A DNA stretch of 64,000 bases from Mucilaginibacter sp. (GCA_030445275.1 JAUCSE010000006.1:1-64000); one strand, 5' to 3'; counted from the first letter of the stretch, positions 1-8,127 are shown. The notes: generated by a model from the letters alone, not told the origin. Numbers and translations: made by a program.

Positions 1-123
1 TGACAAGTAAAGTTATGTTGACAATGGAGAGCCGTATACATGGAGACATGTACGTACGGTTCGGGGGCGGGTTAGCAGAGACTTACCACCGCAAGGTGGC
101 AAAGCGCTGTTGGCCTAGCCTAC
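1..123 (+). ncRNA. 3' end of a group II intron (domains V and VI)
   Basis: Positions 29-62 are a canonical 34-nt domain V: GAGCCGUAU pairs with ACGUACGGUUC, and the upper stem ACAUG/CAUGU is capped by a GAGA tetraloop. Domain VI follows: GGUUAGCAG (69-77) pairs with CUGUUGGCC, and below it CGGG/GCCU-type pairs flank an unpaired A at 117. That A is seven nucleotides from the proposed 3' end at 123, which closes with the usual AY (AC). The following base resumes the tyrosine recombinase reading frame. The rest of the intron and any reverse transcriptase lie left of the window. All of this is read from the sequence; the splice point is inferred from structure and from the downstream paralogue. 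Confidence 0.85.
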
Positions 124-350
124 TAAAAGAGATTGCAGATTTGTGTAATGTAAATAAAGATCTGACTTTTCATATTGCCAGGCACACTTTCGCAACCACA
201 GTCACCTTACTGAATGGTGTGCCAATTGAAAGTGTTTCTAAAATGCTCGGCCACACAAATATAAAAACTACACAACACTATGCGAGGATCTTGGATTTGA
301 AAGTTGGTGAAGATATGGGTGTGCTCAGAAAAAAACTACAATCTCACTAA
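124..350 (+). CDS. Tyrosine recombinase (integrase), 3' exon only
   Basis: This is the C-terminal catalytic end of a phage-type integrase. It contains HIARHTFATT (box II Arg-His), LGH, and the nucleophile region KTTQHYARI, then stops. The protein matches the end of the second integrase in this window (positions 10550-10770) almost residue for residue, including the LKE before the catalytic box. The exon starts at codon position 2 of that Leu, exactly where the group II intron ends. An ATG at 15 gives an open frame through the intron, but its first 36 codons are intron RNA, not integrase. If the intron splices, a full recombinase could be made; the 5' exon is outside the window. Confidence 0.82.
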
Positions 351-396
351 ATATTTAACGGCAATTATTGTACTAAAATCGATAGATAACTATTTT

Positions 397-915
397 ATGA
401 AAGAGTTGAACGCTGGCGATCAAGAAATCGCTGAAAAAATATATCTGATAAGGGGGCATAAAATTATGTTGGACAAAGATTTGGCTGAGATGTATGGAGT
501 AGAAACTAAACGGTTAATTGAACAAGTCAATAGAAATGCCCTTAGGTTTCCCCCAGAATTTATGTTTCGCCTGACCAACGAAGAGTTTGATGTTTTGAGG
601 TCGCAAATTGCGACCTCAAAGAGAGGAGGCCGGAGATATGCTCCATACGTCTTCACAGAGCACGGTATACTCATGCTTTCAAGCGTGCTAAATAGCAAGC
701 AGGCTATTACTATGAGTATCAAGATCATTGAGGTATTTGTTAAATTCAGGGAGATGCTTATTTCTCATAAGGACCTCCTACTTAAATTCGAACAGCTAGA
801 AAAGCTGGTCATTCATCATGACGATGATATTCAATCCATTTTTCAGGCATTGAAGCAATTGATACAGCAGAGGAATGAGCCGCGTGAGCCAATCGGTTTC
901 AAGTTGAACGGGTAA
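397..915 (+). CDS. ORF6N-domain (phage regulator-type) DNA-binding protein
   Basis: The 172-residue product carries an N-terminal ORF6N domain: IYLIRGHKIMLDKDLAEMYG (16-35), then RFPPEFMFRLT and the Y-x-P-Y-x-F-T-E-H-G segment. The ORF6N family comes from phage and mobile-element regulators. A C-terminal coiled-coil-like tail (about 105-160) is rich in Leu, Lys and His. The ATG at 397 was chosen because the domain begins just after it; an upstream ATG at 304 overlaps the integrase and encodes no domain sequence. Codons 66-75 (VLRSQIATSK) are written as a perfect 27-bp palindrome, and a long hairpin follows the stop. DNA binding is inferred from the family; the target is unknown. Confidence 0.85.
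   Translation: MKELNAGDQEIAEKIYLIRGHKIMLDKDLAEMYGVETKRLIEQVNRNALRFPPEFMFRLTNEEFDVLRSQIATSKRGGRRYAPYVFTEHGILMLSSVLNSKQAITMSIKIIEVFVKFREMLISHKDLLLKFEQLEKLVIHHDDDIQSIFQALKQLIQQRNEPREPIGFKLNG
594..620. repeat. Perfect 27-bp palindrome inside the ORF6N gene
   Basis: The left arm TTTGAGGTCGCAA (594-606), a single central A at 607, and the right arm TTGCGACCTCAAA (608-620) match at all 13 positions. It encodes VLRSQIATSK of the ORF6N protein. The core GGTCGCAA recurs at 941-948 and 10879-10886, and as GGTCACAA around the second intron. Confidence 0.95.
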
Positions 916-924
916 TTAATTCCC

Positions 925-977
925 AAAACTTCAACTACAAGGGGTCGCAATTTGCGCCGCCTTGTAGTCGAAGTTTT
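925..977 (+). terminator. Long hairpin after the ORF6N gene, probable terminator
   Basis: The left arm AAAACTTCAACTACAAGG and the right arm CCTTGTAGTCGAAGTTTT pair with one mismatch. The apex is a second small palindrome, CGCAA-T-TTGCG, preceded by GGT, which echoes the palindrome inside the ORF6N gene. Five T residues follow, so it could end transcripts from the ORF6N gene ten bases upstream. The apex match suggests it may also be a binding site. Confidence 0.7.
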
Positions 978-1068
978 TATATTTGCGCGACCAATATTGA
1001 TAATCAACCAATTAACTAGTCGTTATTTTATCGACATAGAAAAAAGTCAGTTGGTGGAATTCTGATAA

Positions 1069-1350
1069 CCCTACGTTTCAGGCTTAGCGGAATATTCGGT
1101 TGCTGAAAGCAATTACCAGGATAGGCTTTTTGCATTCATCAACGATAACAAACTTGCCGCTATAGCTCAAAAGTTTCAGCCCTACTTTGAGCTTCACGAA
1201 ATCGAAGTCATTTTTGACCTATTTGACGTTATTGACTCCGCTTCCGGTGATGTCACTACGGGCGAGCTCATTTGGAAAACTCATAGAGACTTACCAATTG
1301 ATCTCAAAAAAGCTGTTATTAGCGTTTATAACAAATATTTCCTGAACTAA
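1069..1350 (+). pseudogene. Open frame of 93 codons without a start, probable gene remnant
   Basis: An open frame runs from just after a TAA (1066-1068) to a TAA at 1348-1350 with no ATG, GTG or TTG in a plausible place. The product has normal-looking composition, with segments such as NYQDRLFAFINDNKLAAIAQ and ELIWKTHRDLPIDLKKAVIS, so it looks like the C-terminal end of a decayed or truncated gene. I do not recognise the family. The rest of the 916-1757 gap holds two hairpins and no other convincing frame. Confidence 0.35.
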
Positions 1351-1432
1351 ATTTTCTATTCAATTTAGCCGATTGGCTGAATGATCACAAACATACCGAG
1401 TCATATTACCGCTTAAACAACCGGAGCTGTTA

Positions 1433-1498
1433 GCAGGAAAAATGTCAAGGGTACCGATCCTATTATCGGGATTTATATACCCTTGACGGTTTTCCTGC
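1433..1498. repeat. 66-bp hairpin element with 21-bp arms
   Basis: The arm at 1433-1453 (GCAGGAAAAATGTCAAGGGTA) and the arm at 1478-1498 pair over 21 positions with one mismatch and one G-T pair. An inner stem CCGAT/ATCGG lies at 1454-1469. No T run follows, so it is not a standard terminator. The ten-mer TAGCAGGAAA at its left edge recurs at 3935-3944, on the other side of the tail-spike-like gene. Confidence 0.6.
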
Positions 1499-1757
1499 GT
1501 AGCTATCTTTGTGACTGCGGTGCCGTGACTGATAACGACTGATAATCAGGACGATTATACGCGATGAAGCCTAACAGATATAAATAGGATAAAAAATAAT
1601 TTTAATCGCAGCGACTTTGCAAGCGACCACTGTTTTTACTTTGCAGTGCAAAATCAGCTATTTAGCAGTCTAACATAAATTAACAATCTGTTAATGCAAA
1701 ATGTTAGCTTATTTGGTAAATTGCCTTGAGTATTTATAAAAAATAAAAAACCTAACC

Positions 1758-3914
1758 ATGGCAGATCCAATAGTAACCACCGTAGCAAATCTTAGACTTT
1801 TAACAACCGTTTCGTCAGATGTTGTTTATGAAACAACAGATTATGGCGGCGGATTCTGGTATTATGACAGCACGGCTCCGTCTGGCACAAATGACAATAC
1901 TGGTACCATCATTAAAACAGCATCAAATGCCATATTAAGACGGATCTTTTCAGGTTTTTATGATGTAAGGTGGTTCGGTGCAAAAGGAGATGCCGTCGTA
2001 AATTCTGCAACAGGAGCTCTAACATCCGGCACTGATGATACGGATGCATTTCAAAACGCTGTGAACTCTATTAATAAAGCCAGAGGAGGTACACTATTTT
2101 TGCCCCAGCCTAAAAGTGCCTATGCGATTACCAAATTAGCATTATTGGCGGGAGTTAGTATCTATGGTGAAAATGGGAAAACCCCTGTAATAGCATTGAA
2201 CTCGTCGTCCCCAGGACTACTCTACCTGGGCAGTAGCCCCGTGCAATATATAACGATAAAAGGTATATATCTTATTGGTAACGTCGCAAATACCAGCCAA
2301 CATGGTATGTATATTTTTGCTACAGGCGATTACGATCCCGATAATCATACCGGAGGATTATGGTACTCCAACTTTGAAGATGTTGAAATCAGGGGATTTT
2401 CCGGACATCAATGGCATTTTGAGGCCATAGATGATTCGGATCCTTATGCAGGTAATGACATTGCCAATCAATTTTTAACATTTAAGAACTGCCGCGGGTT
2501 CGCATCTGCAAGCAGCACTTCAAGGGCAATCTATGCGATCGGCCAATTCGGCCAATGTCAATTCCTGCAATGCGAGTTTGATGGCGCAGGTAGTTCGGTT
2601 GCAAACTCCATCTCTGTGGAGCTAATTTCATCGCCCGGAGTAAATGGCACAGATATGGTTTATGATGTTCAGTTTATCGGTTGCACAGTGCAAAGCACCA
2701 ACCTGGGATTTAAATTTTATTATGCCAAAGCCGTTTTAAACAATCAGCATTTTGAAAAGATTAACCAGGCTGTCTGGGCCGACGCTACATCTAACATTGT
2801 GATAAATGGTGGAACGGAAATGTATTCCAGTACTGGCAGCTCGAGCTGGGCAGTAAAATCGAGTAAGGCTTCCAATGTCATCGTTAGCGGCTGTACTTTA
2901 AATGGAAGCAATTTTATTGCTGACAACGGATTTCTGACACTCGCAGACAACAATTTGACACCTGCGACAGCAGCGATAACCACCTCTGGAATAACCAAAC
3001 AAAGCGGCATTAGTTCCGGAGTGTTGAATTCGGGCATGGCCCGACATATCTTACTGAACAGCACCAACGCTGATCTAAAAAATATTACATCACAACTTGG
3101 AACAGCCGATGATCTGATAGTCAGGGCATGGGATAATGGCGCTGTTGATTCATACACAAGGATTTATGACGATGGTACCGGTAACATTGTTTTGCCGGTA
3201 TATGATTTTAATGCTTCGGGTGTACGGACGCTTATCTTGAGGCAAAATGATGTAGCTGTATTTTCCAGAAATGATCTTGCGGGTGGCAACTGGGTATTAA
3301 AAAGCATTAATATCGCAGACAGGAAAAGAAATGTGGTACCAACCACCGGCTATTGGACCGTTGGTGAAAAAATTTACAACACCCAGGTAAACGCGGCAAC
3401 TAAAATCATTGGTTGGGTTTGCACTACCGAAGGATATTTAACTACTAATACTTGGCTTGCCAACCATGCTTACAGCTTGGGTAATCTTGTTTTATCAAAC
3501 GGCAATATTTATAAAGTAACTACAGCCGGTACAAGCGGGACGACCGCCCCATCAGGAACTACTACCTTTACAGATGGAACCGTTGTCTGGACATATTTCC
3601 CTACTGCAGTTTTTACGGCATTTGGAAACAGCTATACCATATCAGAAACAGATGCCAAATATGCTTTATTATCAACAACAGCCAAGGCGGCAACTTACAC
3701 AGCCAGTGGCAATGGTACAACTACGGTAATCACCATCCCACATGTTCTAAGCGGCATCACAACAAATAGTACCGTATTAATAACGCCCAGAAATGCGGCT
3801 TCCGCTGGATATTCATATGCAGATATAGATACCAGTTCAGTATACATATATTACGCGACCGCACCGGCAAGCGGGACAAATAATTTAAAATTCAGTGTCG
3901 AAATTAAACCCTGA
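1758..3914 (+). CDS. Right-handed beta-helix protein, tail-spike / Pectate_lyase_3 type
   Basis: The 718-residue protein has the N-terminal signature of the pectate-lyase-3 and phage tail-spike superfamily: WFGAKGD (about 72-78), TDDTDAFQNAVNSI (about 95-108), then GGTLFLP and GVSIYGENG. A long Ser/Asn/Thr/Gly-rich middle follows, typical of beta-helix coils. The C-terminal 70 residues (VITIPHVLSG... to LKFSVEIKP) look like the small beta-rich tip domain of phage tail fibres. There is no signal peptide. It stands alone: no capsid, portal, tail-tube or holin gene lies nearby. It could be a phage-derived adhesin or depolymerase carried as cargo; enzymatic activity cannot be read from the sequence. 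Confidence 0.72.
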   Translation: MADPIVTTVANLRLLTTVSSDVVYETTDYGGGFWYYDSTAPSGTNDNTGTIIKTASNAILRRIFSGFYDVRWFGAKGDAVVNSATGALTSGTDDTDAFQNAVNSINKARGGTLFLPQPKSAYAITKLALLAGVSIYGENGKTPVIALNSSSPGLLYLGSSPVQYITIKGIYLIGNVANTSQHGMYIFATGDYDPDNHTGGLWYSNFEDVEIRGFSGHQWHFEAIDDSDPYAGNDIANQFLTFKNCRGFASASSTSRAIYAIGQFGQCQFLQCEFDGAGSSVANSISVELISSPGVNGTDMVYDVQFIGCTVQSTNLGFKFYYAKAVLNNQHFEKINQAVWADATSNIVINGGTEMYSSTGSSSWAVKSSKASNVIVSGCTLNGSNFIADNGFLTLADNNLTPATAAITTSGITKQSGISSGVLNSGMARHILLNSTNADLKNITSQLGTADDLIVRAWDNGAVDSYTRIYDDGTGNIVLPVYDFNASGVRTLILRQNDVAVFSRNDLAGGNWVLKSINIADRKRNVVPTTGYWTVGEKIYNTQVNAATKIIGWVCTTEGYLTTNTWLANHAYSLGNLVLSNGNIYKVTTAGTSGTTAPSGTTTFTDGTVVWTYFPTAVFTAFGNSYTISETDAKYALLSTTAKAATYTASGNGTTTVITIPHVLSGITTNSTVLITPRNAASAGYSYADIDTSSVYIYYATAPASGTNNLKFSVEIKP

Positions 3915-4101
3915 TCGGCAACAATCGGATCTGCTAGCAGGAAAGGCAGGTATGTATGAGTAACGAATACACTCCTGCACGTAAGGCAGCGAGGCTGGCG
4001 GCGTAATGGAACCCGGAGCGAAGCGCGTGGTGTAATGCAGCCGCCTGCCGCAGCCGCATGGTCATCCCCTCCTATCAAAAAAGAAGACACGCCAAAAATA
4101 T

Positions 4102-4704
4102 TCACTTAGCTGACCTTACTTTCTTCAGGTTATCCCTCGCCGTTTTCTGATCCTTGTCTGCCTGATCGGCAAGAGCTTTGGCGGCAGCAATTGCCTGTTG
4201 TTTTTCCATCGCCTTTTCTGCCTTAGCGATAAAAGCATTCGGATCATCCTTTAACCCTGTAATAATGCTTTCCGCCGTTTTAGGATACATTGCCCTGACC
4301 AGCCAGAAATTATAAGCTTCCTCGTTTAGCCGGTCATTTTGATGATTTAAATATAAAGCCGTACCAAATGATCCTGCTGTAACAACAAAAGCTACAAGCA
4401 CTACGATAATCAGGCTTTTTGACCACGCCCCGAAATGATGATGATTTTTGACACCGATGACTTTAGGTACCCGTGAAACCACATCTTTTAATTCATCCAT
4501 CTGTTGTTGGATTTTTTTTTCATCATAGCGTTTATTTGCAGTTTCGATCCTGCTGGCTATCTGCTCTAATGTCTCCTTGTATTGTTGTAAAAAACTATTT
4601 AGAAAGTCCGGCACTTCGGTTTCTAAAATTTTCATCCGTTGAATGAACCCATGTATCAGTTCCTCCAACATCGTTACTTTTTCTTCCAGTTCTTCCTGTT
4701 GCAT
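4102..4704 (-). CDS. Coiled-coil single-span membrane protein of the mobilization module
   Basis: The 200-residue protein begins with a long helical, heptad-like region (about 1-75). One hydrophobic transmembrane helix follows, LIIVVLVAFVVTAGSFGTAL at about 97-116, and then an Ala/Lys/Glu-rich helical tail (about 155-200). It sits 42 bases downstream of the relaxase stop on the same strand, so it is probably the last gene of the mob operon. Proteins of this shape commonly follow relaxase genes in Bacteroidetes mobilizable elements; I know no proven function. A role in docking the relaxosome to the membrane is a guess. Confidence 0.65.
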   Translation of the reverse strand: MQQEELEEKVTMLEELIHGFIQRMKILETEVPDFLNSFLQQYKETLEQIASRIETANKRYDEKKIQQQMDELKDVVSRVPKVIGVKNHHHFGAWSKSLIIVVLVAFVVTAGSFGTALYLNHQNDRLNEEAYNFWLVRAMYPKTAESIITGLKDDPNAFIAKAEKAMEKQQAIAAAKALADQADKDQKTARDNLKKVRSAK

Positions 4705-4746
4705 AAAACCTAAGTTTTAATAGTTAAATAATCTTTTTTGAAACTG

Positions 4747-5727
4747 CTACCTGCTTAACCCTTGTGACTGCGAATGCTCCGCTTCATGTTTCTTTCGTTT
4801 CCTTTTGGCTATATCCGCCCCCCCCATCGGGTCGGGCGGGCCGGCAATAAACTGCGGTTCCAACAAAGTTTCCAGGATACCTTTACCGCTACCCGGAACG
4901 TGTACCTGATCAGCCTGGACACGCTGCTTGATCGCCTCCCTTAACTGATCGGCTAATGAAGGTGAATCTACTTTTCTTACTACATGTTCCTGCTGCGCCT
5001 GCAGATTTCGGTTTAGCTGCATATCAATCCTCGCATAACTCAAACTCCGGTCAATAGCAGAACCTTTCATTTTGATATCGCCTTTTTCAAAAGAGATGCC
5101 CTGCACCTCATTACTACCGCTACGATATTTATAAGCGATACCAATACCCTGTTTTTGCAAATTCGCTTCCAGCTGTTTCCAGTCTCCTGATTGCTTAAGC
5201 GCTGCTTTAATGGCATCAAAAAGTTCGTAACGGGTTTTCTCTTTGCCTTTTAAAGCCTGCCTGTTCACCTGTTCTTTGCCTTCGCCTATATGATAGCCGT
5301 ATTTTAGTGTGATCTCTTTGCAGGCTTTGACATTCTTCGCAAAGTTGTTTTTATCGGTGATGGTGTTCCCGTTATTATCTACCCTGTTATAGATCACATG
5401 TAAATGTGGATGTTCTCTGTCATGGTGACGAACGACAACAAACTGGGTATTACGGATACCAACTTTATCCATGTATTCTTTTGCCCGCTCCACCATAATG
5501 TTATCACTCAACTTAGACAGATCTTCCCTACTCCAGCTTAAAACCAGGTGTCCCACGGCTTTTCCTAATTCTGGCAGCATCTTCCGTTGCAGGTTAAAAT
5601 CATTGGTGACCGTCCGAGCGTTCTGTATCCGCACCCCTTCGGCAGCTATGATCTTTGCATCCTGCTTATTCACTACATAGCGGACACAACCGCCAAAGCT
5701 TCGACCGGTTATCGGTTTACCTATCAT
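4747..5727 (-). CDS. Relaxase / mobilization nuclease (MobA/VirD2-like)
   Basis: This protein should nick oriT and pilot the transferred strand. The N-terminal relaxase domain (about 1-150) shows GRSFGGCVRYVVN with a candidate nucleophile Tyr17, and the metal-binding histidine cluster HHDREHPHLHVIYNRV at about 101-116. NTITDKNNFAKNVKACKEIT follows. The C-terminal half is charged and ends KRKRKKHEAEHSQSQGLSR. The 326-residue length suits Bacteroides-type MobB relaxases. The first codons overlap the end of the MobC-like gene by 11 bases, so the two are translationally coupled. No conjugation (type IV secretion) genes are visible, so the element would be mobilizable in trans unless they lie to the left. 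Confidence 0.9.
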   Translation of the reverse strand: MIGKPITGRSFGGCVRYVVNKQDAKIIAAEGVRIQNARTVTNDFNLQRKMLPELGKAVGHLVLSWSREDLSKLSDNIMVERAKEYMDKVGIRNTQFVVVRHHDREHPHLHVIYNRVDNNGNTITDKNNFAKNVKACKEITLKYGYHIGEGKEQVNRQALKGKEKTRYELFDAIKAALKQSGDWKQLEANLQKQGIGIAYKYRSGSNEVQGISFEKGDIKMKGSAIDRSLSYARIDMQLNRNLQAQQEHVVRKVDSPSLADQLREAIKQRVQADQVHVPGSGKGILETLLEPQFIAGPPDPMGGADIAKRKRKKHEAEHSQSQGLSR

Positions 5728-6094
5728 GGCCGCTGATCTTAGTTAATAATTCTTCTATCTGTTTAAGCAAAGCCTGGCATTTCAGGGCCAAGGAAAAAAG
5801 CCCGGCCACATGGGCAAGATGTGTCAGTTGATTAAGGTTATTGGCAAGCCCCGCCAACATCCTGAACCAACCCGTTTCCTCGGCAGTGAAACGCGGGAAA
5901 ACTTTTGCACTTTTAGCAGCCCTGCGAAACCATTCACTGGATCTCAAGCCGGCTTTCTTTGCCCGCCCTTCGATCAGAACACGTTCTGTCGGCGTTAGCC
6001 GTACCATCAGGAAATCGCTCCTGCTCACCGTCTTCTTCGGTCTGCCGGGCAATCGCTTTTTTAGTATTTTATCTTTTTCAGTTAATTCTGTCAT
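5717..6094 (-). CDS. MobC-like relaxosome accessory protein
   Basis: The 125-residue basic protein has an N-terminal LKKRLPGRPKK stretch followed by a ribbon-helix-helix-like segment, DFLMVRLTPTERVLIEGRAK then GLRSSEWFRRAAKS. The C-terminal part (NNLNQLTHLAHVAGL...) matches the bacterial mobilization protein MobC pattern of Asn-x-Leu-Asn-Gln. It lies directly upstream of the relaxase and overlaps it, the standard mob arrangement. Its likely job is to bind oriT and help the relaxase open the nick site. The candidate oriT lies 40-210 bases upstream of its start, as expected. Confidence 0.78.
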   Translation of the reverse strand: MTELTEKDKILKKRLPGRPKKTVSRSDFLMVRLTPTERVLIEGRAKKAGLRSSEWFRRAAKSAKVFPRFTAEETGWFRMLAGLANNLNQLTHLAHVAGLFSLALKCQALLKQIEELLTKISGHDR

Positions 6095-6133
6095 AAAACT
6101 AATTCTATAAAATCTCTTGCCAAACCGACCAAC

Positions 6134-6305
6134 GGGAGCGAGTTACCGGATCACCCCAGCGGGGTGTATCCGGGTTTTTGTGAAGCAAAAACATTAACTC
6201 GCTCCCTTCGGGTAGTAGATTTCTCCACCCTGTATCCAGCTATCTGTATATGTGCTGCATACCGCTTGCGGTATGCTATTCCAATGTTGCAAAACGAAGT
6301 TTTGC
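6134..6305. other. Candidate oriT: cluster of inverted repeats upstream of mob genes
   Basis: Four stems are packed here. An outer 12-bp pair, GGGAGCGAGTTA (6134-6145) and TAACTCGCTCCC (6195-6206), encloses two hairpins: CCGGAT...ATCCGG with ACCCC/GGGGT (6146-6173), and GTTTTTG/CAAAAAC (6174-6192). Downstream are GCATACCGC-tt-GCGGTATGC (6257-6276) and GCAAAAC-gaa-GTTTTGC (6289-6305). The cluster lies between the mobC-like start and the next gene. Inverted repeats next to mobC are usual for oriT, but I cannot identify the nick site. Confidence 0.45.
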
Positions 6306-6338
6306 GGGAATTTAGACACCCTTCTTTTTCGTCGCTGC

Positions 6339-6647
6339 TTATGCCTCCGACCAATAAACCAGGCTGCCCTGCTTCGGATGATAGGATGGCTGATAGCGGA
6401 TATAACCATACTCATCCAATTCCCTGATGCTTTTGTGGTAAGTGGCAATAGACGCGACCTTGGAAAACGCCATGAGCGTTTTACGGGTCACATTGAACGG
6501 GCTAATGAAACCATTGCGCTGCCAGCAAACGAACAAGCCGGTAAACAAGCTAAGATGGGTTGGCAACAACCTGTTATCCTTTTCCATCCGTATAAGCAAG
6601 ATGGTATAGGTGGCCAGCCCTTTAACAATTTCCTTTTGCAACTTCAT
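6339..6647 (-). CDS. Small winged-helix-like protein of the mobile element
   Basis: The 102-residue protein contains RKTLMAFSKVASIATYHKSI and RELDEYGYIRYQPSYHPKQG, the look of a winged helix-turn-helix in which a recognition helix is followed by a beta wing. It overlaps the upstream helix-turn-helix gene by four bases (ATGA-type coupling), so the two are co-transcribed. Proteins like this recur next to excisionase-type genes in Bacteroidetes mobilizable elements. A role in element replication or transfer control is plausible; the exact function is unknown. Confidence 0.6.
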   Translation of the reverse strand: MKLQKEIVKGLATYTILLIRMEKDNRLLPTHLSLFTGLFVCWQRNGFISPFNVTRKTLMAFSKVASIATYHKSIRELDEYGYIRYQPSYHPKQGSLVYWSEA

Positions 6648-6907
6648 TTGCCTTCCCCCTCCAGAATCGTATTAATGTCTTCCAGTTTGTAGTACATAAT
6701 ACTGCCTACCTTGGTAAAACGAAGTGTCCCATTGATCCGTAAATTCTGAAGTGTGCCGGGCGATATTCCTAACAGTTTTCTAACCTCCACGCTCTTCAGC
6801 CATTTCTTGGTACTGGCTTGTCCCGGCCGTATGATCCGTTTGATCTCGTTAAGCAGATCGCTTTTAAATTCCAGTAAATCTCCTTTAGTGATTAGTTCCA
6901 CATTCAT
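6644..6907 (-). CDS. Excisionase-type helix-turn-helix protein
   Basis: The 87-residue protein has a MerR/excisionase-type winged helix: KKWLKSVEVRKLLGISPGTL then LRFTKVGSIMYYKLEDINTI. This is the HTH_17 pattern, Ser-x-x-Glu-x-x-x-Leu-Leu-Gly-Ile-Ser followed by a wing and Tyr-Tyr. Such proteins act as recombination directionality factors or transcriptional regulators of integrative elements. It is the middle gene of a leftward trio of small DNA-binding proteins, all oriented toward the mob genes. Confidence 0.8.
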   Translation of the reverse strand: MNVELITKGDLLEFKSDLLNEIKRIIRPGQASTKKWLKSVEVRKLLGISPGTLQNLRINGTLRFTKVGSIMYYKLEDINTILEGEGK

Positions 6908-6922
6908 CTGTTCCTCCTTGTT

Positions 6923-7192
6923 TTAATCGTTAATGGTTTTTTGCATGGCATTAAGTACTTCACTTTTTCTGAAGTACACCCTTTTATGCAGGCGCAAATA
7001 GGGTAAGCCTTTTTTCATCCAGTCAGTAAGCGTAACGAGAGACACGCCGAGTTCGGCGGCGAGTTCCTGCTTGGATAAAAGTTTTTCCGAGTTAGGCAGT
7101 TGACTGTCGCCAGCTTTAAAATGTTCCTGTAGTTCTGTTCTCACTGCCTGACGTATGCACAGGCTAAGAGCTTCTTGATTTATTATCTGCAT
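6923..7192 (-). CDS. Second excisionase-type helix-turn-helix protein
   Basis: The 89-residue protein ends in another HTH_17-like domain: LSKQELAAELGVSLVTLTDW then LRLHKRVYFRKSEVLNAM (about 40-85). The first 35 residues are a separate helical segment. It lies 15 bases upstream of the other excisionase-like gene on the same strand. Two such proteins in a row are common in Bacteroidetes integrative elements, where one often controls excision and the other transcription; the sequence cannot say which does what. Confidence 0.75.
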   Translation of the reverse strand: MQIINQEALSLCIRQAVRTELQEHFKAGDSQLPNSEKLLSKQELAAELGVSLVTLTDWMKKGLPYLRLHKRVYFRKSEVLNAMQKTIND

Positions 7193-7365
7193 AGCATTTG
7201 TTTTGGAACAAATGTGTGCTGTACAGGATAGATTTCTTGACCATGCAGAACTGTATGGTTAAAATGGAGTTGTTTGGAGAAAGCTACAAGAGCTTATAAA
7301 ATACTGATTAACAGCTTGCTGCTATACTGGCAAATAACTGATTACTTTGCTGGCAAAAGAAAAAG

Positions 7366-8127
7366 TCAACCCCTCTTTTTCGCAGAATTGATCGTAAAAA
7401 GCTTTGATTTTGCAGGAATATCGGCGTGTTTATCTCCTGGGTCCCGCTTATCACTCGGAAAATAACGGCGTATGGTTTCGTAATTGATCTCCTTGTCTCC
7501 TTCACGGAAATACTTGCAGATCATCTTCATCCAGACACTCTGCGTCTGAGAAAACATGAGTTCTTTCCCTTCAGGAGTTTTAAGTTCCTGCATTTGCAAA
7601 TGCAGGTGCAAAACGGCATTTCGGTAGCCATCAGGAATATTGATATATCCTTCGGTTTCAAGCGCAGTTGCTTTCTTAATGTCAGCTTTCAATTGGGTTA
7701 CCTCTTGTTTCAGTGCGAATATTTCTGAATCCTGCTGCGCTATTACCGCGTCATTGGACTTATGGACATTCCAGAGGTCAAGCGGGATTAGCAGTTCTGT
7801 GAATTTTTGGAGTCGTGCTATTTCACGCTCATTGCGTAAGTGGTTCTTTTCGTAGATATCCTTATTCAATAACACTTTTAGCTGTCTTTCTATAAGTGAC
7901 CAGACATATTTAAAGAATATCTCTTCCGTACCATCGGGATGATGCTCCAAATAATGAGTTAAATGGCGCTGGTAAAATTCTTTAATACGATCCCCAGGTA
8001 TAGCAAATACCCTTTTGAAAAAATGCTTTAAAAATTGCGACCTGTCCCAAGTTAACGGGTTACCAATGTCTAGGGTATCCTGCGCAAAATCGAACCGATC
8101 ACGTGGTCGAAAATATGTTACGGTCAT
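7366..8127 (-). CDS. Uncharacterised 253-residue mobile-element protein
   Basis: The family is not recognised. The protein is soluble, with no signal peptide or membrane span. It has an aromatic-rich N-terminal part (RSQFLKHFFKRVFAIPGDRI), a central coiled coil (about 120-165, SEIFALKQEVTQLKADIKKA) and a basic tail ending NSAKKRG. It is the first gene of the leftward series that leads into the helix-turn-helix and mob genes, 170 bases upstream of the first of them. It could be a regulatory or accessory transfer protein; this is only context. Confidence 0.6.
   Translation of the reverse strand: MTVTYFRPRDRFDFAQDTLDIGNPLTWDRSQFLKHFFKRVFAIPGDRIKEFYQRHLTHYLEHHPDGTEEIFFKYVWSLIERQLKVLLNKDIYEKNHLRNEREIARLQKFTELLIPLDLWNVHKSNDAVIAQQDSEIFALKQEVTQLKADIKKATALETEGYINIPDGYRNAVLHLHLQMQELKTPEGKELMFSQTQSVWMKMICKYFREGDKEINYETIRRYFPSDKRDPGDKHADIPAKSKLFTINSAKKRG

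Noticed and set aside
15..123. N-terminal codons of a 111-codon frame before the integrase exon
   Set aside because: This DNA forms group II intron domains V and VI; the frame through it is accidental.
6151..6692. Several overlapping frames on both strands
   Set aside because: They cover the inverted-repeat cluster or are antisense to the small winged-helix gene; none has a family look.
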